Source: Exiguobacterium sp. AM39-5BH
GTDB lineage: Bacteria; Bacillota; Bacilli; Exiguobacteriales; Exiguobacteriaceae
NCBI RefSeq assembly: GCF_003467445.1
Contig: NZ_QSGS01000001.1
Coordinates: forward strand, 1 to 64,000
Direction: 5' to 3'
DNA length: 64,000 bases
The notes beneath the pieces were generated by a model, which made no database searches, was not told where the DNA came from, and saw only the letters and a list, made by a program, of their open reading frames with translations. Made by a program: the position numbers and the translations under genes. Shown here in pieces: positions 8,931 to 16,537 of this stretch. Numbering within the stretch: position 1 is the first letter of the stretch; each line of letters starts with the position of its first letter.

Positions 8931-11689
8931 ATGAAAACTGCTTTGAAATGGACAATCGCCACTGCGCTCGTATTGCCTACGACGTTACCGTTACAGGCGC
9001 CGAATGTATTAGCGGCAGAGGATGAAGACCTCGTCAAACTCCGCTTTTTAGAAACAACCGATTTACATACAAACATCACGAATTATGACTATTTCCAAGA
9101 CAAAATTGACAACACAATCGGGTTGACGAAAGTCGCGACGTTGATTCAGCAACATCGCACGAACGCCGGCAAGCCGAACACGTTCCTGTTCGATAACGGG
9201 GATACGCTTCAAGGGACGCCATTCGGGGATTATGTCCGGGAGCAACATCAAAAAGCACCGGGCGCGTTCGAGCATCCGATGTATAAAGCGATGTCAGCGC
9301 TCGAGTTCGATGCTGTCACATTGGGGAACCATGAGTTCAACTTCGGACTCCAATTCTTATACGACGCGATGCAAGGCTCAAAAGGAAAGCTTCGCTTCGT
9401 TAACTCGAACGTGAAGGACTTGTCGGGCGAGCCGATCGTCGCGAAATATAACGAGGACGGACAAGCCATTCAAATCATCGAGCGACAAATCGTCGATGCG
9501 GATGGCGAGACGCATACAATCAAAGTCGGTGTCTTCGGGGTCGTTCCTCCGAAAATCATGTCGTGGGACTCGGGCAACCTGCAAGGCAAAGTGACGGTAG
9601 ATGACATGGTACCAGCAGCGAAAGCGGCCGTCGCCAAATTGAAAGAACGAGGCGCGGACGTCGTCGTCGCGCTCGCGCACTCAGGGATCGGGGAAAATGC
9701 AACATTGGCCGAGCAGCAAGAAGACGGGGAAGAGAACGTCGGCTACGCGCTTACGAAAATTGAAGGACTCGACATGGTCATGACCGGTCACCAACACGGA
9801 CGTTTCCCGGATGCGAAAGGGATGTTCGCATCGTTCCCGAACGTGAACATGGACAAAGGGACGATTAACGGCAAACCGGTCGTCATGGCGAACAACCAAG
9901 GGAAAGATCTCGGTGTGATCGACCTCGACCTCGAGCTCGTCGACGGCAAATGGAAAGTGCTCGACGCGAACGCAAAACTCGATTCCGTCACAGCGGATAC
10001 CCCGGTGGACTCGACGATTGCGGCGCTCATCGATGCGGACCATAAGGCGACGATTGAGTATATCAACCGTCCGGTCGGACAAATTCAAGACGACATCCAG
10101 AGCTACTTCGCGCTCGTCCGTGACGATTCGTCGGTCCAGTTCGTGACAAACGCGCAAAAATGGTACGTCGAGAAAGAACTTGCGACGAACCCGGAGCTCG
10201 CGGCGTACAAAGAACTTCCGCTTCTCTCGGCCGGGGCACCGTTCAAAGCCGGTAACCGTCAATTGACGGACGCCAGCTATTACACGAACATCCCGAAAGG
10301 CTCGATCGCCTTGAAAAACGTAGCCGACCTGTATGTCTTCTCGAACACGCTCGAAGTCGTCAAAGTGACAGGCGCGGACGTGATGGACTGGCTCGAGATG
10401 TCAGCCGGGGCGTACAAACAAGTCTCAGACAAGAACGATGAATTGCTCAATTTGGATTTCCGTAGCTATAACTTCGATATCCTCGACGGCCTCACGTATG
10501 AGATTGACGTGACCGGTCCTGCCAAGTTCGATGCAGGCGGGAAATTGATTCCAGAAAACAAAGACGCGAACCGCGTCAAGAACGTGAAGTACAATGGCAA
10601 GCCGATCACGCTCGACCAAGAGTTCCTCGTCGCGACGAACAACTATCGCGCCGGCTCGACATCATTCCCAGGACTCGGTGGCGGGAAGAACATCGTCTAC
10701 CGTTCAGCCTACGAGACACGAAACGTGATTTCGGACTATATCGTGCTAGCGCAGGTAACGTCGACTACAAAGCCGATGACAACTGGAAGATCGTCGCCGA
10801 CGCGAAGCGGACAGCGAAGTTCGAGACGGCTGACGCTGGTAAGCAGTATGTCAACTTGTATGAAGGCATCGAAGCGACCGAGACGACACGTCCGGACGCG
10901 GCGAATCGTCTATTCCGTACGTACACGATCGAACTCGATCAAGCAACGGTTGACCTTGCCCTCACGGTGAACACGATCAAACCGGGTGCGAAAGCAGTGA
11001 CGGGCACGACGACACCGAACGCGAACGTCACGTTGAAAGACGGCGAAAGAGTGCTCGCGACAGCGAAAGCGGACAAAGAAGGTGCGTACACGCTTGTGAC
11101 GAAACCGCTCAAACTTCGTCAATCGCTTACCATCGTCTCGGAACTTGATGGGGCAACTGTGACGGAAACGAAAATTGTCGGTGCTGGCTTCGTCGGCACA
11201 CCGGCCCTCGCCTCGAAGTTGACGTACGCCAACACGAACGTCATTTCTGGAAAAGTGACACCGGAGACGAAATTGACGCTCAAGCGTGACGGCAAGACGA
11301 TCGCCTATGCGACGTCTGACAAAGACGGTTCGTTTGAATTTACGAAACGGGCTGGTTTCGTTTATGGAGACTATGAGGTCGTCGCAAAAGATGTGACCGG
11401 GAAAGTCGTCAAAGTGAAAGCATTCACGCTTAAGAAAGCCGCAATCGCGACACCGGAAAACACGAAAGGCGTGAAAGCCGGCACGAAAGCGCTCATCGGG
11501 AAAACGACACCGGGTGCCGTCGTCGTCTTGAAAGACGCGAAAGGCAAACAAGTCGCCAAAGTGAAAGCAAGCTGGGCCGGAACGTATACGTTCACATTCA
11601 AAAAAGGTCTCGCCAAAGGAAGCTACACGGTCATCGCAAGCGACTATGCGGGCGCAGGCGCGAAGCAAGCGAAATTCTCATTGAAATAA
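8931..11689 (+). CDS. Secreted 5'-nucleotidase/cyclic phosphodiesterase with Ig-like repeats (frameshifted)
   Basis: Begins with a Sec signal peptide (MKTALKWTIATALVLPTTLP..., cleavage near VLA-AED). A calcineurin-type phosphoesterase domain follows (TTDLHTNI, FDNGDTLQGTP, GNHEFNFG, VMTGHQHGRFP), then a 5'-nucleotidase C-terminal domain, matching CpdB/YfkN-type enzymes that release phosphate and nucleosides outside the cell. The last 240 residues hold three Ig-like repeats (GKVTPETKLTLKRDGKT type). Frame 8931-10741 breaks near 10741; one extra base (CC for C) joins DYI to RASAGNVDYKADDNW and gives 919 aa. No LPXTG anchor is visible. The start at 8931 follows AAAGGGG. A cre site suggests CcpA control. 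Confidence 0.85.
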
Positions 11690-11703
11690 ACGATTCAACC
11701 GAG

Positions 11704-11730
11704 ACGGCGTCCGATGAGGGCGCCGTTTTT
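11704..11730 (+). terminator. Terminator of the nucleotidase gene
   Basis: Arms 11704-11712 and 11718-11726 pair with one wobble around a 5-nt loop, then five T. Confidence 0.8.
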
Positions 11731-11766
11731 CAATTGGAAAAGTGTCGAGAAAGTGAACAAAACCTC

Positions 11767-11795
11767 TTACAAAATTTTGGGAACTCCTGTATAAT
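11767..11795 (+). promoter_or_regulatory. Promoter of cstA
   Basis: TTACAA (11767-11772) and a perfect TATAAT (11790-11795) are 17 nt apart. Confidence 0.6.
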
Positions 11796-11801
11796 CAGTC
11801 A

Positions 11802-11815
11802 CGTAAGCGTTTACA
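11802..11815 (+). promoter_or_regulatory. CcpA cre site for cstA
   Basis: CGTAAGCGTTTACA matches the cre consensus at 13 of 14 positions and lies 7 nt downstream of the -10, over the probable transcription start, consistent with glucose repression of a carbon-starvation gene. Confidence 0.7.
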
Positions 11816-11894
11816 TTATACGTGTAAAACAACGGGAATCATTTTTTCAGGGCCGACGGGGATCGGCTAATATGTACAAAAGGGGACAGCACAC

Positions 11895-13336
11895 ATGATT
11901 ACATTCTTTATTGCCTTGGCGATTTTGTTCGTCGGGTACAAAGTGTACGGCAGCTACGTCGAGAAGACGTTCGGCATCAAGGAAGAGCGGACGACGCCTG
12001 CCTATGCGTCACAGGACGGCATCGATTACGTGCCGATGGGGAAAAAACGGAACTCGATGATTCAACTGTTGAATATCGCCGGCGTCGGGCCGATTTTCGG
12101 GCCAATCATGGGGGCACTCTACGGACCGGTCGCATTCCTCTGGATCGTCTTCGGATCGATTTTCGCTGGAGCGGTGCACGACTATTTGACGGGCATGATC
12201 TCGCTTCGCAACAACGGGGCGCACTTGCCGCAGCTCGCCGAGAAGTTCCTCGGCCGCTCGCTCCGCCACATCGTCAACGGTTTCGCACTTCTCTTGTTAC
12301 TTCTCGTCGGGACAGTATTCGTCACGTCGCCGAGTAACATGATCAACAACTTGTTCGACGGAAATGCGACGACGCTCACGATCGTCATCTTCGCCGTATT
12401 TGCCTACTATATCCTGGCGACGCTCCTTCCGGTCGATCAAATCATCGGACGCATCTACCCGTTCTTCGGGGCGCTCCTTATGATCAGTGCCGTCGGGATC
12501 GCCGTCAGCCTGTTCACGCAAGGCTACAAGATCCAGAAATGACACTCACGAACATGCATCCGGACGGTTTGCCGATTTGGCCGCTCCTCTTCTTCACGAT
12601 CTCATGTGGGGCATTGTCTGGTTTCCACGCCACGCAGTCGCCGATCATCTCGCGGACGACGATGAAAGAAAGCAACGGCCGCGAAATCTTCTACGGCATG
12701 ATGATCGTCGAGGCGGTCATCGCCATGATTTGGGCAGCAGCTGCCATGGCTATCTTTGAGCCGGGCGAATTGCTCGGATTGATTCAAACGGGTACACCGG
12801 CACTCGTCGTCCAAGAAGTGGCGACGCTCATGCTCGGCAGCATTGGTGGAACGATTGCCATTCTCGGTGTCATCGTCTTGCCAATCACGTCAGGGGACAC
12901 GGCGTTCCGTAGCGCGCGGATGATTATCGCCGACTACATGAAAGTCACACAGAAGAAATTCTCGTCACGTCTTTGGATCGCACTTCCACTCTTCCTGATC
13001 TCATACGTGCTCACGAACATGGACTTCCAGATGCTCTGGCAATACTTTAACTGGGCCAATCAGACGACGGCGGTCATCGCCTTGTTCGTTGGGGCGATGT
13101 ACTTGTACATCAAAGGAAGCAACCACTATATCGCGCTCATCCCAGGAACGTTCATGTTGTATGCCGTCTGGTTCTATATTTTGACGGCACCGATCGGCTT
13201 CAAGATGGACGGGGTCATCTCGTACGTCATCGCCACGATCGGCACGGTCACGTTGCTCGTCTTGTTCCACATGCGCGCCAAAGCGATGCGGGCACAAAAT
13301 ATGGAATGTGACGTCCCGGTGAAGGAAGTCGCATAA
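11895..13336 (+). CDS. cstA: CstA-family peptide/pyruvate transporter (frameshifted)
   Basis: Short-form CstA carbon starvation protein, a polytopic membrane transporter. The N-terminal part holds LLNIAGVGPIFGPIMGALYGP and VFGSIFAGAVHDY; the C-terminal part holds MHPDGLPIWPLLFFTISCGALSGFHATQSP. The frame breaks at 12533: reading GYKIQ-K-stop. One more C (CCC for CC) gives GYKIPEMTLTNMHP, as in intact relatives, and a 480-aa protein. The two pieces overlap by 4 nt as ATGA, which mimics coupling but splits a conserved segment. CstA proteins import peptides or pyruvate during carbon limitation. The cre site fits this. Confidence 0.88.
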
Positions 13337-13342
13337 TCACGA

Positions 13343-13372
13343 AACATGGGTCGCTTCGGCCCATGTTTTTAT
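13343..13372 (+). terminator. Terminator of cstA
   Basis: AACATGGG (13343-13350) pairs with CCCATGTT (13360-13367), followed by T-rich sequence. Confidence 0.8.
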
Positions 13373-13431
13373 TTGCGTTGAATTCGGGAAATGACCATAC
13401 TAGAAGGAAAGATTAGAAAGGCGGGACGTAA

Positions 13432-14100
13432 ATGGATCAAGAGAAATTGAAAGACATGCTCCACGCCGATACTCGGGAAGAGATTGCGAGCGCCATCACG
13501 CATGGGCTCGGGGTCATTTTTAGTATCGTCGCCCTCGTCCTGCTCGTCCTGAGCGCGACTGAAAGTGGCAACACATGGAACGTTATCGCAGTGAGCGTGT
13601 TCGGGGCATCAATGATTTTGCTGTACTTGTTCTCGACGCTCATGCATGCGATTTCGCATCCGCGAGCGAAGCGTGTGCTCCAAGTGTTCGACCACGCCGG
13701 TATTTACTTCTTGATTGCGGGAAGTTATACACCGTTCGCTCTCGTATCGCTCAAAGGAACAATTGGTTGGACATTGTTCGGCATTGTCTGGGGCGTCGCC
13801 ATTCTCGGGATTGTCTGGAAACTATTTTCGACAGGGAAGTACATGTGGATTTCGAACGTGACGTATCTCGCGCTCGGTTGGATTTGTATCATCGTCGTCC
13901 GTCCACTCTATGAATCGATTGGGCATAACGGGTTCATGTTGCTCCTTGCCGGAGGGATTGCCTATTCGCTCGGGATCATCTTTTACATGTGGCAGAAGCT
14001 ACCGTTCAACCATGCGATTTGGCACTTGTTCGTACTCGCGGGGAGCGTGTTCGTTTTTCTAAGCGTCTTACTCTATGTGGCACCGAATACAGGCCTTTGA
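13432..14100 (+). CDS. Hemolysin III / YqfA-type PAQR membrane protein
   Basis: 222 aa with seven predicted membrane helices. Family motifs are present: ITHGLGVIFSIVAL near residue 23, a STLMHA region, FDHAGIYFLIAGSYTPF near 85-100 and NHAIWHLFVLAGSVFVF near the end. The conserved His residues would bind metal as in PAQR/adiponectin-receptor relatives. Bacterial members are annotated hemolysin III but hemolytic activity is doubtful; a role in membrane homeostasis is more likely. It is a single-gene unit between two terminators. Confidence 0.88.
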   Translation: MDQEKLKDMLHADTREEIASAITHGLGVIFSIVALVLLVLSATESGNTWNVIAVSVFGASMILLYLFSTLMHAISHPRAKRVLQVFDHAGIYFLIAGSYTPFALVSLKGTIGWTLFGIVWGVAILGIVWKLFSTGKYMWISNVTYLALGWICIIVVRPLYESIGHNGFMLLLAGGIAYSLGIIFYMWQKLPFNHAIWHLFVLAGSVFVFLSVLLYVAPNTGL

Positions 14101-14130
14101 AACTGACGTCCTAGCGGGGCGTCAGTTTTT
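14101..14130 (+). terminator. Terminator of the hemolysin III gene
   Basis: AACTGACG (14101-14108) pairs with CGTCAGTT (14120-14127), followed by T-rich sequence, directly after the stop codon. Confidence 0.8.
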
Positions 14131-14257
14131 ATTAATATAGGGGAAGGAAACGTTGAAACCGATTACAAAAATAAAGACGAATTGGCGTTTGTATGTCATA
14201 ATAATTTCAGACATCGTCATAGAGATAGATGGGTGTATATGTAAGGGGGAAAATCAA

Positions 14258-15175
14258 ATGGAAAAAGTGTTGCGCGATGGATTTATTTATATGTCTCAAA
14301 ACAAAGCACTCAACAGCTTGGCTAAAAAATACGGCCTTCGGTTCGGGGCGTCACGGTTTGTGGCGGGAGAAGATTTTAAGACATCAGTGCCGACGATTCG
14401 CGAGTTGAACGCGAAAGGATTGTCGGTCACGGTCGATCATCTTGGAGAGTTTATTACGACGGTTCATGAAGCGAACGAGAACCGAGACGAGATTATCCGG
14501 GCGATTGAGATCATGGCGGAAGAGAAGCTCGACGCGTATATGTCACTCAAGCTGACGTCCCTCGGTTTCGACATCTCGGACGAGTTGATTGAAGATAACA
14601 TGCGTCAAATTTTGACAGCGGCTCAAGCAGTCGGCGTGTTCGTCGCCATCGATATGGAAGACGAGTCGCGTTGCGAGAAGACGCTCGACTTGTTCAAAAA
14701 GTTGAAAGCTGACTTTGACGGTCTCGGGACGGTCATCCAATCGTATTTGTATCGTTCAGAAGACGACATCAATCATCTCGCCTCGCTCAAGCCGAACCTC
14801 CGGATCGTCAAAGGGGCCTACAAAGAGCCGGCGACGGTCGCTTTCCCTGAGAAAGAAGACGTCGACCATAACTACGTCAAGCTTGTCAAACTACACCTTG
14901 CGAACGGGAACTACGCCTCTATCGCGACACATGACGACCACATGATCGATGCGGTCATCGAGCATGTGAAACAAAACAATATCCCACTCGACCAGTTCGA
15001 GTTCCAAATGCTGTACGGCATCCGGGTCGAGCGTCAACTTGAGCTCGTCCGTCAAGGCTATAAGGTCCGTGTCTACGTGCCATACGGCCGTGATTGGTAC
15101 GGCTACTTCATGCGCCGCTTGGCGGAGCGTCCGGCGAACGTCGCGTTCGTCTTAAAAGGAATGGTCAAGAAATGA
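14258..15175 (+). CDS. Proline dehydrogenase
   Basis: 305 aa, the usual size of monofunctional Gram-positive ProDH, a FAD-dependent beta/alpha-barrel that oxidises proline to pyrroline-5-carboxylate and feeds electrons to quinone. Seen motifs are FVAGEDF, VTVDHLGEFI, YMSLKLTSLG, GLGTVIQSYLYRSEDD, IVKGAYKEP and the C-terminal FEFQMLYGIR...VRVYVPYGRDWYGYFMRRLAERP that binds substrate. The start at 14258 has AAGGGGG; the frame from 14153 has no ribosome site. No P5C dehydrogenase lies beside it. In B. subtilis a proline dehydrogenase homologue (yusM) also neighbours fadN. Confidence 0.9.
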   Translation: MEKVLRDGFIYMSQNKALNSLAKKYGLRFGASRFVAGEDFKTSVPTIRELNAKGLSVTVDHLGEFITTVHEANENRDEIIRAIEIMAEEKLDAYMSLKLTSLGFDISDELIEDNMRQILTAAQAVGVFVAIDMEDESRCEKTLDLFKKLKADFDGLGTVIQSYLYRSEDDINHLASLKPNLRIVKGAYKEPATVAFPEKEDVDHNYVKLVKLHLANGNYASIATHDDHMIDAVIEHVKQNNIPLDQFEFQMLYGIRVERQLELVRQGYKVRVYVPYGRDWYGYFMRRLAERPANVAFVLKGMVKK

Positions 15176-15177
15176 GC

Positions 15178-15214
15178 AAAGCACGAACGTCCGTCAGGAG
15201 CGTTCGTGCTTTTT
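15178..15214 (+). terminator. Terminator of proline dehydrogenase
   Basis: A 12-bp arm (15178-15189, AAAGCACGAACG) pairs with 15201-15212, ending in TTTTT. Confidence 0.85.
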
Positions 15215-15224
15215 GATGTGCGGT

Positions 15225-15320
15225 AATGCGTCCATACGGCGCCCATGCTTTCCTGCATGAGTTAGGACGCCGACGGACACATGCAATCACAATCCAGCGC
15301 CAATGTGATGCATGTGGCTC
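15225..15320. other. Two strong hairpins in the intergenic region between converging genes
   Basis: Hairpin A: GCGTCC (15228-15233) with GGACGC (15265-15270), enclosing CATGC/GCATG (15244-15248, 15255-15259). Hairpin B: 15278-15291 pairs with 15304-15316, 13 bp with one bulged A. Neither has a T-run. They lie between the ProDH terminator and the terminator of the minus-strand SDR, so neither gene needs them. This could be a small RNA, a dispersed repeat or a processing site. Confidence 0.45.
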
Positions 15321-15382
15321 GTCCTTGAGCACACTTGAAATCTATGGGATGAGTGCGGGCGCCGAAAGGATGCATTGTATGC

Positions 15383-15412
15383 AAAAATAAGACCCAGCTG
15401 TAAACTGGGTCT
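15383..15412 (-). terminator. Terminator of the minus-strand SDR gene
   Basis: AGACCCAG (15390-15397) pairs with CTGGGTCT (15405-15412); read on the minus strand it is followed by TATTTTTG. Confidence 0.8.
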
Positions 15413-15421
15413 GCGACAATA

Positions 15422-16324
15422 TTATCCGTTCACGACCGTTCCGCCATTGACGTGGATGACTTGACCGCTGACGTATGTCGAGTCGTCACTTGCGAGATAC
15501 ACATAGGCCGGTGCGAGTTCCGCCGGTTGACCCGGACGTTTCATCTCGGCCGAGTCACCGAACGAGGCGACTTTGTCTGCTGGGAACGTCGCCGGGATGA
15601 GCGGTGTCCAAATCGGACCTGGCGCGACACCGTTGACGCGAATCTTCTTCTCGGCAAGGTTACTCGCGAGCGCACGGGTGAACGACGTGATCGCACCTTT
15701 CGTCGACGAGTAATCAATCAACTGGTCATTTCCTTGATACGCTGTGATTGACGTTGTGTTGATGATGCTCGCGCCTTCGTTCAAGTATGGAAGGGCGGCT
15801 TTCGTCAAATAGAACATGCTGAAGATGTTCGTGCGGAACGTCTGCTCGAGTTGTTCATCCGAGATGTCGAGGAGCGATTCTTGCGGATGTTGCTCGGCGG
15901 CGTTATTGACGAGGATGTCCAAATGTCCGAACGTCTCGAGCGTCTGTTTGACGACGTCTTGGCAGAAGGCCGAATCGCCGATATCCCCTTGGAGCAACAG
16001 GCATGCCTGGCCCAGTTCTTCGATTCGTTCTTTTGTCGCTTCGGCGTCCTCGAGCTCGTTTTGGTCTTTATAGACGATGACCGTGTTCGCGCCTTCGTGG
16101 GCGAAGAAGATGGCGACCGATTTCCCGATTCCTGAGTCGCCGCCCGTGATGATGGCCACTTTATCTTTTAGTTTATCGCTTCCCTTATATCCTTCACGCT
16201 CATAAATCGGGAACGGCTCCATCTTCGAATCGATTCCTGGCTGATGGGCTTGTTCTTGACCGTCCTTTTTAAACGATTCAAAATCCTGTCGGTTTCCCAC
16301 TGTGTTTAAACGATTATCACTCAT
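15422..16324 (-). CDS. SDR oxidoreductase, general-stress-protein-39 type
   Basis: 300 aa classical short-chain dehydrogenase with the N-terminal extension typical of YhdF/YhxC/Gsp39-like proteins (HQPGIDSKMEPFPIYEREGYKGSDKLKDK). NAD(P) site TGGDSGIG at 60-67; NNAAEQHP as the NAG motif; catalytic Tyr and Lys in DYSSTKGA near 206-211. The substrate is unknown; relatives are induced by general stress in B. subtilis. A ribosome site AAAGGGG precedes the ATG. A possible SigB promoter lies upstream. Confidence 0.88.
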   Translation of the reverse strand: MSDNRLNTVGNRQDFESFKKDGQEQAHQPGIDSKMEPFPIYEREGYKGSDKLKDKVAIITGGDSGIGKSVAIFFAHEGANTVIVYKDQNELEDAEATKERIEELGQACLLLQGDIGDSAFCQDVVKQTLETFGHLDILVNNAAEQHPQESLLDISDEQLEQTFRTNIFSMFYLTKAALPYLNEGASIINTTSITAYQGNDQLIDYSSTKGAITSFTRALASNLAEKKIRVNGVAPGPIWTPLIPATFPADKVASFGDSAEMKRPGQPAELAPAYVYLASDDSTYVSGQVIHVNGGTVVNG

Positions 16325-16362
16325 GTATACAATCCCCTTTCTAAAATTGACTCTTTGTGTCT

Positions 16363-16387
16363 ATACCACGCTCGTCAAAATGTAATC
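16363..16387 (-). promoter_or_regulatory. Possible SigB-type promoter of the SDR gene
   Basis: On the minus strand GATTAC (16387-16382) and TGGTAT (16368-16363) are 13 nt apart, near GTTTAA-N12-14-GGGTAT. This fits the stress-protein family of the gene but the match is partial. Confidence 0.35.
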
Positions 16388-16426
16388 GTCATTGACGAAA
16401 TTGGAACGAATTTGAAAAATGAACGC

Positions 16427-16455
16427 TTGCGAATGAATTGTCATTCATTTATGAT
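16427..16455 (+). promoter_or_regulatory. Promoter of the fadNAE operon
   Basis: TTGCGA (16427-16432) and TATGAT (16450-16455) are 17 nt apart; a FadR-like operator sits between them. Confidence 0.5.
16430..16447 (+). promoter_or_regulatory. FadR operator 1
   Basis: CGAATGAATTGTCATTCA differs from the B. subtilis FadR operator TGAATGANTANTCATTCA at two positions and lies between the -35 and -10. Repression would be lifted by long-chain acyl-CoA. Confidence 0.75.
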
Positions 16456-16501
16456 AGAAGAGTAAACACGATGGTGATTGCGATTTTTTTTACGCTTGAA
16501 A

Positions 16502-16519
16502 TGAATCACTATTCATTCT
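16502..16519 (+). promoter_or_regulatory. FadR operator 2
   Basis: TGAATCACTATTCATTCT matches the FadR operator except at position 6 and the last base. It lies just upstream of the fadN ribosome site, 55 nt from operator 1. Confidence 0.6.
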
Positions 16520-16537
16520 CATTGAGGGGGGAACACT

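Noticed and set aside
10910..11668. 252-codon minus-strand open frame
   Set aside because: Shadow of the Ig-like repeat region of the nucleotidase; rich in Arg, Phe and Cys without any domain.
12531..12542. ATGA overlap in cstA as translational coupling of two genes
   Set aside because: The junction splits a conserved segment, and one added C restores it, so a deletion is simpler than a real two-gene arrangement.
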